15,976 bases of DNA from Actinomycetes bacterium (GTDB lineage: Bacteria; Actinomycetota; Coriobacteriia; Coriobacteriales; JAEZXW01). Below the pieces are notes generated by a model. It saw only the letters and a program-made list of their open reading frames with translations. It was not told the origin of the DNA and did no database searches. The translations under genes and the position numbers were made by a program. Of the stretch, positions 6,214 through 12,695 are shown piece after piece. The stretch covers positions 1 through 15,976 of the forward strand of contig JAEZXW010000017.1 of NCBI GenBank assembly GCA_023419515.1. The letters run 5' to 3'. Position 1 is the first letter of the stretch. Every line of letters begins with the position of its first letter.

Positions 6214-6964
6214 ATGCTCGAATCTTTAACTTTAGCCGATGGTCGATTGATTCCTGCGCTGGGATTTGGCGTCTTTTAAATTCCAGCTGATCAAACTGCA
6301 GATGCGGTTACTCATGCTATTCAAGCTGGCTGTCATCACATTGATACCGCTCAGTCTTATTTTAATGAAGAGGCTGTTGGAGAGGGTATTCGCCGTAGTG
6401 GCATTGATCGCGATCAGTTGTTTTTGACAACAAAAATTTGGGTTGAGCACTACGGTGAAAAAGCTGCTTATAACAGTATCCAAGTGTCTTTAGAAAAACT
6501 TGGTGTTGACTACGTTGATCTCATACTTTTGCATCAGCCATTCAATGATGTTTACCCCATTGTTAATCAGATCGAAGTTAATCCGTTTCATCAGCAAGTA
6601 GAGCGCGTTTCTGAATTGCAGCAACTTGGTGTGACGGTTTGAGGCGTGGGCACCTTTTGGAGAAGGGCGTTCTGGTTTGTTTGATAACCCTGTTCTTACT
6701 AAGATTGGCCAGCAGTACGATAAGTCAGTAGCTCAGGTTGTATTGCGCTGGCTATATCAACGCAATATTGTCACATTGGCAAAATCAGTACATCCAGAAC
6801 GAATGCAGCAGAATTTTATAATTGATGATTTTGAGCTGACTGAAGATGATATGGCTGCTATTGCTTTACTCGATACAGGAGCTTCACTGGTTTTTTTTGA
6901 TCATGAGGCTACTGGAGCCGTAGATTTCTTTAAGGAATTAATTGTTCAGCGCCATAATAACTAG
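6214..6964 (+). pseudogene. Aldo/keto reductase pseudogene, three lesions
   Basis: Conceptual translation from ATG 6214 (CAGGG upstream) follows the AKR family of 2,5-diketo-gluconate-reductase type throughout: DGRLIPALGFGVF, then catalytic Asp and Tyr in HHIDTAQSYFNEEAVGEGI, Lys in FLTTKIW, His in LILLHQPFND, then VNQIEVNPFHQQ and VVLRWLYQRNIVTLAKSVHPERMQQNF. It is broken three ways. A TAA at 6277-6279 follows GVF where the family has a Gln-like residue (CAA to TAA). About 40 codons are missing in frame near 6556-6566, where HQPFNDVYP runs straight into IVNQIEVNPF, removing the segment that normally reads like EELYKEGKIRAIGVSNF. An extra T near 6637-6640 shifts the frame before EAWAPFGEGRSGLFDNP; the shifted frame continues to TAG 6962. 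NADPH-dependent carbonyl reduction was the ancestral role; no intact product can be made. Confidence 0.92.
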
Positions 6965-7007
6965 TAAGAAAGAGACACTAATAAAAGTATTATACGGTTT
7001 GAATAAT

Positions 7008-7059
7008 AAAAAAACATCGCCAGTGCGGTGTCCTACATATACCCCGCCGGACGATGTTT
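7008..7059 (-). ncRNA. Predicted short hairpin RNA, unit A
   Basis: On the minus strand an outer 8-bp stem (AAACATCG/CGATGTTT, plus coordinates 7012-7019 and 7052-7059) encloses an inner stem GCGG/CCGC (7025-7028 and 7044-7047) with a 15-nt loop, then a seven-T run. A promoter with -10 at 7066-7071 would start transcription at about the first base of the stem, so the whole RNA (about 50 nt) would be the hairpin plus terminator tail. Unit B has the same layout with different outer-stem sequence. It could alternatively be just a terminator. Confidence 0.5.
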
Positions 7060-7065
7060 GCTGTT

Positions 7066-7094
7066 AATATACCCATTTAGTAAAAACTAATCAA
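7066..7094 (-). promoter_or_regulatory. Promoter of mini-RNA unit A
   Basis: On the minus strand, TTGATT (7089-7094), a 17-bp spacer and TATATT (7066-7071). The spacer contains the 9-bp palindrome TTTACTAAA followed by TGGG, nearly identical to the unit B spacer, which suggests an operator inside the promoter. Confidence 0.55.
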
Positions 7095-7117
7095 CTCTAA
7101 CAAACAACCTTGGGCAT

Positions 7118-7168
7118 AAAAAAGGCCGCCTCCACGGTGCCAACTTGGGGCCCCGTCGGGCGGCTGCT
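7118..7168 (-). ncRNA. Predicted short hairpin RNA, unit B
   Basis: The outer stem GCCGCC/GGCGGC (plus coordinates 7125-7130 and 7159-7164, extendable by a G-T pair) encloses an inner stem ACGG/CCGT (7134-7137 and 7153-7156) with a 15-nt loop, the same loop size as unit A, then a six-T run on the minus strand. Outer and inner stems differ from unit A in sequence but keep pairing. Its promoter at 7175-7203 would start transcription right at the stem. Confidence 0.5.
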
Positions 7169-7174
7169 GCAAAC

Positions 7175-7203
7175 AATATACTCATTTACTAAAAAATCTG
7201 CAA
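7175..7203 (-). promoter_or_regulatory. Promoter of mini-RNA unit B
   Basis: On the minus strand, TTGCAG (7198-7203), a 17-bp spacer and TATATT (7175-7180). The spacer carries TTTAGTAAA then TGAG. The 21 bases from the -10 back through the palindrome match unit A at 19 positions. Confidence 0.55.
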
Positions 7204-7343
7204 GTTCTTAAATTGAGCGGGCTTTACCTTGCATTTTTAGGGTTAAAAATTGTCCCATTTTATCCCCACAGAAAACGGCATATAGCGTTTTCCAGCGGTT
7301 TTAATCGGTATTTCTATCTCTCACTCAAGTGCTCTAGGGCATT

Positions 7344-7372
7344 AAAAAACCGCCTTTGAACAGCGGTTTTTT
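7344..7372 (-). terminator. Terminator of tRNA-Gln
   Basis: A 10-bp stem AAAAAACCGC (7344-7353) with GCGGTTTTTT (7363-7372) lies 15 nt past the tRNA 3' end on the minus strand. It has T-runs in both directions, so it can stop transcripts from either strand. Confidence 0.82.
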
Positions 7373-7386
7373 AATAAAAAAATTGA

Positions 7387-7460
7387 TGGCTGGGATGAAG
7401 GGAATCGAACCCCTACTGACGGAACCAGAATCCGTTGTCCTACCGTTAGACGACATCCCA
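7387..7460 (-). tRNA. tRNA-Gln (anticodon CUG)
   Basis: The minus strand folds into a full cloverleaf of 74 nt: acceptor UGGGAUG/CAUCCCA, D arm with AACGGU loop, anticodon stem ACGGA/UCCGU with loop UUCUGGU (anticodon CUG at positions 34-36, reading CAG), T arm with UUCGAUU loop, discriminator G, and an encoded CCA at 7387-7389. The acceptor starting with U is usual for tRNA-Gln. It is a single gene with its own promoter and terminator. Confidence 0.96.
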
Positions 7461-7476
7461 GTTACAGCGAAACGAA

Positions 7477-7505
7477 ATGGTACCCATGAATAATTTGGCT
7501 GTCAA
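7477..7505 (-). promoter_or_regulatory. Promoter of tRNA-Gln
   Basis: Consensus TTGACA (7500-7505, minus strand), a 17-bp spacer and TACCAT (7477-7482). Transcription would begin about 10 nt before the mature tRNA 5' end. Confidence 0.78.
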
Positions 7506-7564
7506 CTCCTAAAGAGTAATGCGCCTCAAAATTCAGGTCAACTTCGCATCATTCGTACAATCTG

Positions 7565-7592
7565 AAATCTGCGTAAGTAAATCTGCGTAAGT
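7565..7592. repeat. 14-bp tandem duplication near the GCS2-fusion stop
   Basis: AAATCTGCGTAAGT occurs twice head to tail (7565-7578, 7579-7592), 6 bp beyond the stop codon of the minus-strand fusion gene. It appears to be a simple slippage duplication. Confidence 0.8.
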
Positions 7593-7597
7593 TTAAT

Positions 7598-10300
7598 TTA
7601 TACCAGCCTAAAGGCCGAACCGTTGATCTGCCCCGTAAAGCTTGTGATAGTGCTCTGAGCACCGTAGCGCGTGTACACGCCAACCAACTTACCGCCGTAG
7701 AGATAGAGTCCTGTGAGGTTATTAAGTGCCGTCATCGCACGGGGATCTTCGCCCTTACATACAGCACCAACCAGGGCATTGGTCTTGAACGATGGGATGT
7801 ATTCCTGGGCGATGTAGCCGTGAGTTTGGCTTAACTTATCAACTAAGTTGCGCCACTCGCCAGGATTCTCGCTGTAATCCTTGCCAGCATAGACACCGCT
7901 GCCGCCGTAGCCATCACGCGCCTTGATGATCCAGTGTGACGGATTGCTCAAAAGCTCAGGATTCACGCTGTCGGGGGAGAGGATCTCAGTCGCTGGGACA
8001 TGCGCCTGCAAGAAGGCATGCTCCTCGGGTGTGAGGATTTGTGCTCCTTCAGGCCCAGCGAGGATACGCAAGAAGTCTTTGGCTCCCGCAGGCTGCGTCC
8101 TGAATGAGCCGATGAGGCAGACCGCACCATCCTTAAAGGCCGCAAGCAGCGCTTCAGCTCCTTCGCCCTTGCGCTCAAGAATCTCAGAGGCTACTGCACG
8201 GCGCCAAATCACATCGATCTTATTGCCTTCGCCGTCACGTAGCGCGCGGCTCTCGGGGTCATACGTCAGGACATTGATGTCAACAAACGAACAGGTTTGC
8301 TCATGTTCCTCAAAGACCTCAACAAAGCGCTTGACGTCACCTTGAACAACCGAATCAGCGTAGTCAACAATCGCAATGCGTGGATTGGCGATTGCGCCTT
8401 CATATCGCGCATAGGTCGCGATAAACTCATCAACCCAGGTGTCAAAAAGCTCAAATGGCTCAAGCGTGTATTCCTGAGCAAGCGTCTTAAACGTTTGGGT
8501 TTCTTGCACGGCATGGCTTAATTCATGCATAAAGATCATGCCGCTGCTGCCATCAGTATTAAGCTCGCAGAAATAAAAGCCACCAGTGTTTTCGTCGTAA
8601 AAAATATCAACGCGACAAATAGGGAAATCACTGCCATAACCAGGATCAACCGCGATCAGTTCATTGAGCTCATCGCTTTGACCAAAAAGCGCACGAAACG
8701 CTGGCTGAGTCAGATAGGCCTCAGTGCCCTTTTTCATGATTTCGTATGTCATTGAGGTGATTTCCTCAAAGCGCTTCATTGTTTGAGCAGAGTAGATCTT
8801 GGGGGTAAATGCCCAGTTAATCGTCTTGCCTTTGCGGATCGCATAGGATTGATCGAGGTACTCTTGCATTGCTTGACGAGAGGTTTTGTCGCCATCAAGT
8901 TCACACGCAATTTGGTGAAACTCGTTGGTCACGTACTGGGTTGCCTCATAGCCCCACAAGAACTCACGGATAGTTTCTTGGTGCTGGACATGCTCGAGCA
9001 GTGGGGCGAGGTAAAACCCAGCATCCTCATCAGACAGACCGCTTGCTGCAATCTCAAACAGTTGCAAAATAAGCTCATGAGCAGCCTTGCCATAGACTAA
9101 GGCCTCGTACCCATCATTCATCAGCGCCCTACGCGCGGCAAGCACTGCTTCATCAGTCAAGCGATTAAGGCCAATAAGTTTCTTGACCTGTTCAAACGAT
9201 GCCTGATTATAGAAGATTCCTTTAACGAGCGCTGTGAGTGAGCACACATACATGAGTGGCATGCTATCTGCATCGCGAATTTCGACAAAGTTCTTGGCGC
9301 GAACATCAGGAAACACCATCGAAAACAGATGCGCGATCTGATCTTCCGTCAACGGCTCATCGGTATTGCTGATCAGGTCTTTGATCGGCGTGCTCTTAGT
9401 CGAGATCGTGTTACCTGCTGCGTCTTTAAATAAAATCGCAGGTACCGAGAGTACCCAATCAACGTAATGGGCGTAGCTCATGCCAGTATCAAAGGTGCCA
9501 GGCACCAAACCACAGCGCACCGGATCAACGTCTTGCCAGATGCGAGCGTGCATCATGCGCTGGTTGTTGGTCAAGAATTTTTTGCGATAGATTGGTGTGT
9601 TGTCGGTAATGAGCGAGAAAACGGGAGCAAGTGCCTGGGAAACCTGATACTTCTCGATAAAGTCTTGCTCGCTCGTGTAATCGATCGATACTTGGGTCGA
9701 AGCCGTGCCGCGCATCATGTCGATGCCCTTGCCGCCTGTGTCTCGAAAGTGGGCATCCATGAGGTGGTAGCGTTCTTTATCGATTAGCGGCATTTCGCGA
9801 GAATCGTACACGGGGTTATAACCACAGTGGATGAGATAGGCGCCGCCTTCTGGATCGAGTTCCTCGACACGCTCGATGAGATCGTTAAACACTATCGAGT
9901 ATGTGTCTTTAAGGTCATCAAGCTTCTCAAACGGACCAACACTCATCTCAAATTGGCTTGCCGGCTCAAGCGAAAACTCGACCCCAATCTCTTGCGCAGG
10001 GCGGTCTTTTGGCTCAATGTAAACCTTAGTCTTGTATCCCATGAGCGAACTATCAATGTAGACGGGCTCGCTTTTGGTGGTCTTGGTAAGCGGCTTGGCA
10101 ACAAGACCTTCAAGCAGGTTTTTCACTCCTGTCTCGTACGTGATGATATCCTTGCGCGTCTCGCCAGTCTCATCGCAATGCTCGGTAATGACAAAAGCCT
10201 CAAGCTCAACGCCCATGCGCTCGCTACCGGGAGTAACCTCTCCGCGCCTCATGTAATCAATCATGAGGTTGCGGTTGGTTTCAAACATCGATGTTGTCAT
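7598..10300 (-). CDS. GCS2-type glutamate-cysteine ligase fused to ATP-grasp ligase
   Basis: A 900-residue two-part cytoplasmic enzyme. Residues about 1-460 match the GCS2 glutamate-cysteine ligase family: MGVELEAFVI (29-38), GVEFSLEPASQFEMSVGPF (106-124), MMRGTASTQVSID (195-207) and FVEIRDADSMP (338-348). Residues about 480-900 resemble glutathionylspermidine-synthase-like or circularly permuted ATP-grasp enzymes: CRVDIFYDENTGGFYFCELN with TDGSSGM (562-588), IWRRAVASE (698-706), LIGSFRTQP (729-737), the phosphate-binding WIIKARDGYGGSGVYAG (790-806) and IAQEYI (830-835). The parsimonious reading is gamma-Glu-Cys formation followed by a second ATP-dependent amide ligation, as in bifunctional glutathione synthetase GshF, but from unrelated domain families; the second acceptor could be Gly or another amine. 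The ATG at 10300 overlaps the YihY-family stop by 4 nt, with AAAGGAG about 9 nt upstream, so the two are translationally coupled. Family assignments are firm for the N half, good for the C half; the product is inferred. Confidence 0.85.
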   Translation of the reverse strand: MTTSMFETNRNLMIDYMRRGEVTPGSERMGVELEAFVITEHCDETGETRKDIITYETGVKNLLEGLVAKPLTKTTKSEPVYIDSSLMGYKTKVYIEPKDRPAQEIGVEFSLEPASQFEMSVGPFEKLDDLKDTYSIVFNDLIERVEELDPEGGAYLIHCGYNPVYDSREMPLIDKERYHLMDAHFRDTGGKGIDMMRGTASTQVSIDYTSEQDFIEKYQVSQALAPVFSLITDNTPIYRKKFLTNNQRMMHARIWQDVDPVRCGLVPGTFDTGMSYAHYVDWVLSVPAILFKDAAGNTISTKSTPIKDLISNTDEPLTEDQIAHLFSMVFPDVRAKNFVEIRDADSMPLMYVCSLTALVKGIFYNQASFEQVKKLIGLNRLTDEAVLAARRALMNDGYEALVYGKAAHELILQLFEIAASGLSDEDAGFYLAPLLEHVQHQETIREFLWGYEATQYVTNEFHQIACELDGDKTSRQAMQEYLDQSYAIRKGKTINWAFTPKIYSAQTMKRFEEITSMTYEIMKKGTEAYLTQPAFRALFGQSDELNELIAVDPGYGSDFPICRVDIFYDENTGGFYFCELNTDGSSGMIFMHELSHAVQETQTFKTLAQEYTLEPFELFDTWVDEFIATYARYEGAIANPRIAIVDYADSVVQGDVKRFVEVFEEHEQTCSFVDINVLTYDPESRALRDGEGNKIDVIWRRAVASEILERKGEGAEALLAAFKDGAVCLIGSFRTQPAGAKDFLRILAGPEGAQILTPEEHAFLQAHVPATEILSPDSVNPELLSNPSHWIIKARDGYGGSGVYAGKDYSENPGEWRNLVDKLSQTHGYIAQEYIPSFKTNALVGAVCKGEDPRAMTALNNLTGLYLYGGKLVGVYTRYGAQSTITSFTGQINGSAFRLV

Positions 10301-11301
10301 GAACGGTTACTCCTTTGTTGCCGATTGATCGGGAGAGCTGTTTCGTTCTTGTTCCCGTTTTGCGTTGTTTTGTCACCTAACGCGCCCTGTGATTTTTGCT
10401 CGAGCAGGAAGTTGAGCTCAACGCCAGCAAGAAAGACGGTGTTGACCAGCCAAAACGAAAGAATCAAAACGATGACTCCCGCAAACGCCCCGTAGCGAGC
10501 ATCAAATGAGCCAAAGAATGAGACAAACTGCGTGAGCGTCCAAAGCCCGATGAGCGCGCCGATTGTTGCGACAAGCGCACCAGGTAACACCCGGCGTTTT
10601 TTGAGGTATGACAGGCTCGGGGTAAAGTCGGCAGGCGCGCTGATGTAAAGGATGCAAAGCGCGACCACAAGCAGGGCAAACAGCAGGGGATAGCGCAACC
10701 ACGGCAAAGCCGCAAGCAACCCCTCAGAGATATCGCTCTGCGCCAGGATGGTGATGAGTAGGTTGTTGGTGCCAAACATGACCGCGATCGAAAGCACGCC
10801 GAGCACGATGAGGATGATCAGCACCACAAGCATCTTGACGCGCAGGATGATATTGGCGGGAGTTTCTTCAAGACCATAGATCACATCGGTCGCACGTCCA
10901 AAGGCAGCTAGGTACTGCGAGGCTGACCACAGCAGAGGCACAAGCGCAGTGATGAGTGCTAGCACCTCAAACGAGGGATGGACGTCAACCTGCGAGATGA
11001 GCGACGACAGGGTTTCAAGTGTCTGTGGCGGAAAGATTTCGTTCAGCAGAGGCTGGGCAACTTGCGCGAGATAATAAAAGACACCCGCCATACTCATGAT
11101 GGCGATCACAGCACTTACGAGCGGTACAAAAGAAAAGAGAAGGTAGTAAGCGAGCATGGCGGCTTGATCGGTGATGTTGTCAGTACCGATCTTGGTCACG
11201 AGTTGTCCCGCGAAAGTTTCCTCTTTGAGCGATTCAACCCGCGCGCGAACAGAAGCTAGTCTCGTTTGAACGTCTGTCTTTATCTCAGAAAATCGACTCA
11301 T
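10297..11301 (-). CDS. YihY/BrkB-family inner-membrane protein
   Basis: A 334-residue polytopic membrane protein. After a charged amphipathic N-terminus (about 1-45) come six hydrophobic helices near residues 47-70, 111-132, 155-177, 203-222, 239-262 and 271-296, with the family hallmarks AAMLAYYLLFSFVPL, SASQYLAAFGRATDVIYG, and GAFAGVIVLILSFWLVNTVFLAGVELN. The C-terminal tail is Gln/Asn/Arg-rich and poorly conserved in type; it also carries the ribosome site for the downstream fusion gene. The family was once annotated as tRNA-processing ribonuclease BN, which is wrong for YihY; its real role is unsettled, with transport or envelope functions proposed. The coupling to a thiol or gamma-glutamyl ligase is suggestive of a shared pathway, for example export of the product, but that is inference. 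The start ATG 11301 has a weak purine-rich GAGAGAA upstream. Confidence 0.9.
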   Translation of the reverse strand: MSRFSEIKTDVQTRLASVRARVESLKEETFAGQLVTKIGTDNITDQAAMLAYYLLFSFVPLVSAVIAIMSMAGVFYYLAQVAQPLLNEIFPPQTLETLSSLISQVDVHPSFEVLALITALVPLLWSASQYLAAFGRATDVIYGLEETPANIILRVKMLVVLIILIVLGVLSIAVMFGTNNLLITILAQSDISEGLLAALPWLRYPLLFALLVVALCILYISAPADFTPSLSYLKKRRVLPGALVATIGALIGLWTLTQFVSFFGSFDARYGAFAGVIVLILSFWLVNTVFLAGVELNFLLEQKSQGALGDKTTQNGNKNETALPINRQQRSNRS

Positions 11302-11447
11302 GTTTTCTCTCTACTCTTACGGCGGGCTCTGGCGATAACACTGATGCAGCGCTTGAATCCACGCGTATCTCTGTGAATTGTTCCATAGTATACAAGAGCG
11401 CGCATATCTTATTATCAGGGCTTTGACCTGCGGGTCTTTTGTGTCGC

Positions 11448-11672
11448 TCAGGCGTCGGCGGCGCCAATCTTCCTCCGAGCGGTTGTCGAAATCACATCTT
11501 GCGTCAATCCGCTAAAGCCGATAAGATGAGGCGCATGTTTACTTATCTGACATATCAAGCTGCCATGGCATCCATGATGATGCCAATGCCTGGTTGCAAT
11601 CACTAAGGGTTGCAGCTGGGCGTTAAACACGCTGTTTTGTGTCTTTGAGCTTTGGTATGCAGGAGTAATCAT
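11448..11672 (-). CDS. Uncertain small ORF (74 aa), His-rich patch
   Basis: Begins MITPAYQSSKTQNSVFNAQL and contains RHWHHHGCHG, then ISKHAPHLIGFSGLTQDVIS. There is only a weak GAGAGAA before the start. Its His run is the complement of the Met codons of the plus-strand ORF at 11526, so at most one of the two is likely real. No family is recognised. It lies 20 nt downstream of the other minus-strand ORF (11693-11902), which could make a pair. Confidence 0.22.
   Translation of the reverse strand: MITPAYQSSKTQNSVFNAQLQPLVIATRHWHHHGCHGSLICQISKHAPHLIGFSGLTQDVISTTARRKIGAADA
11526..11606 (+). CDS. Candidate Met-rich leader peptide before metNIQ
   Basis: A 26-codon ORF, MRRMFTYLTYQAAMASMMMP then MPGCNH, with seven Met codons, five of them within codons 14-21. 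A start at codon 4 (11535) is also possible; GAGG lies 3 nt before it and there is no good site before the first ATG. A hairpin overlaps the Met run. Position upstream of a methionine importer is what makes it interesting. Against it: the ribosome site is poor, the distance to metN is 340 nt, and I find no clear terminator in between. Confidence 0.27.
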   Translation: MRRMFTYLTYQAAMASMMMPMPGCNH

Positions 11673-11739
11673 GAGCTTCTCTCAAATCCTTTTTACAACA
11701 ATCCTTCGCGCCTTTTGTTTTGCGCATGAGCGAATGTGA
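11671..11739 (+). CDS. Uncertain 22-aa ORF with good ribosome site
   Basis: ATG 11671 follows AGGAG by 5 nt and encodes MSFSQILFTTILRAFCFAHE then RM. It is hydrophobic in its first half. No family or function is recognised. It overlaps, on the opposite strand, the candidate small ORFs of this gap. Confidence 0.22.
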   Translation: MSFSQILFTTILRAFCFAHERM

Positions 11740-11902
11740 TGCTGGCGGTCACTTTACTGGTCAGGCCTTTGAGCAGAAACTTCTCGTGATGTGTTGGTTT
11801 TTGAGGCGAGAATGCGGTGAATGTTGTATTCTTGTCCATCTGAAAAATGATCGATGACATACCAGCGCACCTGAGCTTCAAAGCCTGTGCCGTGATCGCC
11901 AT
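11693..11902 (-). CDS. Uncertain small ORF (69 aa)
   Basis: Begins MAITAQALKLRCAGMSSIIF; the second half (TTFTAFSPQKPTHHEKFLLK, then GLTSKVTASITFAHAQ) has codon choice like the neighbouring genes. The adjacent frame over 11830-11920 also reads protein-like (GTGFEAQVRWYVIDHFSDGQ), so a frameshifted remnant of a longer gene is an alternative. No ribosome site is seen and no family is recognised. Confidence 0.28.
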   Translation of the reverse strand: MAITAQALKLRCAGMSSIIFQMDKNTTFTAFSPQKPTHHEKFLLKGLTSKVTASITFAHAQNKRREGLL

Positions 11903-11945
11903 GGCTTATCGTCGCTGTATTGAATTGATATACCAAGGATAAACC

Positions 11946-12695
11946 GTGATAAAGATCAACCAAGTTAGCAAGGTTTTTCAAACAAGAGCCGGTGTTCACG
12001 AGGCGCTAAAAGATGTGACGCTCGATATTTGTGAGGGTGATATCTTTGGCATCATCGGCATGAGTGGTGCAGGAAAATCAACCCTAGTGCGTTGCCTGAA
12101 TGCGCTTGAGACGCCGAGCAGCGGAGACATCGAGGTCGATGGTCAGTCGATTGTTGGACTCAAAGGGGCTGAACTTGCTCAGCTTCGTGCAAACGTCTCG
12201 ATGATCTTTCAAAACTTCAACCTGTTTTCGCAAAAGACGGTTTTGAAAAACGTGCTCTATCCCTTGGTTGTCCAGGGTGGTTCCTACACCAAAGATCGCC
12301 AGATCGGCCTCGATATGCTTGCCAAGGTTGGTCTTGAAGATAAGGCGGATTTGTATCCAGCTCAGCTTTCGGGCGGACAAAAGCAGCGTGTTGCCATTGC
12401 CCGCGCGCTGGTCACACACCCTAAATACATTTTGTGTGATGAGGCAACAAGCGCGCTTGATAGCCTGACAACCAATCAGATCCTTAAGCTTTTGCGCACG
12501 ATTAATAGAGAGCTCGGCATCACGTTGGTGATCATCACGCACTCGATGGAGGTCGTCGAAAAGATTTGCAACAAGGTGGCGGTCATTCATGATGGCTCCC
12601 TGGTTGAGCAGGGTCTTGTGTCTGAGGTCTTTGCTTCGCCAGCTCATGAGATTACCGCTCGTTTGCTTGAGAGGGTGCAGTGGGATGCTGAGTGA
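11946..12695 (+). CDS. metN: Methionine ABC importer ATPase MetN
   Basis: A 249-residue ABC ATPase with Walker A GMSGAGKST (38-46), Q-loop Q89 (SMIFQNFNLF), signature LSGGQKQR (141-148), Walker B YILCDEATSALD (161-172) and H-loop H199 (ITHSM). The MSGAGKSTLVRC and FQNFNLFSQKTV wording is typical of MetN. It energises uptake of methionine (and possibly methionine derivatives) with MetI and MetQ. Start GTG 11946 follows AAGGA by about 7 nt. At 249 residues it lacks the C-terminal ACT-like NIL domain of E. coli MetN (343 residues) that binds methionine and inhibits transport, so that feedback is absent here. It overlaps metI by 11 nt. No riboswitch is seen upstream; regulation is unresolved. Confidence 0.92.
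   Translation: MIKINQVSKVFQTRAGVHEALKDVTLDICEGDIFGIIGMSGAGKSTLVRCLNALETPSSGDIEVDGQSIVGLKGAELAQLRANVSMIFQNFNLFSQKTVLKNVLYPLVVQGGSYTKDRQIGLDMLAKVGLEDKADLYPAQLSGGQKQRVAIARALVTHPKYILCDEATSALDSLTTNQILKLLRTINRELGITLVIITHSMEVVEKICNKVAVIHDGSLVEQGLVSEVFASPAHEITARLLERVQWDAE

Larger units (their letters stand above)
6965..7386. other. Gene-free region with tandem mini-RNA units
   Basis: No protein gene is seen. The main content is two promoter-plus-hairpin units on the minus strand, listed separately. Between them and the tRNA terminator are a perfect 7-bp hairpin GAAAACG/CGTTTTC (7271-7277/7286-7292) and TTTTTA-GGGT-TAAAAA (7234-7249), of unknown meaning. Confidence 0.6.
11302..11945. other. 644-nt gap between divergent yihY-like and metN genes
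   Basis: This should hold the promoters for both divergent operons, but I find no convincing -35/-10 pair; a TATACT on the minus strand at 11387-11392 lacks a fitting -35. No SAM riboswitch core is seen before metN. Small ORFs occur on both strands (listed separately). A 7-bp hairpin TGGCATC/GATGCCA (11566-11572/11579-11585) overlaps the Met-rich ORF. Confidence 0.5.

Noticed and set aside
9827..10495. A 222-codon plus-strand open frame across the yihY-like/fusion junction
   Set aside because: It is antisense to two well-supported genes and shows no protein-family features.
11607..11945. SAM riboswitch or clear attenuator before metN
   Set aside because: None of the conserved SAM-aptamer core was found, and no stem with a T-run is convincing.
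12084..12647. A 187-codon minus-strand open frame inside metN
   Set aside because: It is antisense to all the MetN motifs and explained by codon bias of metN.
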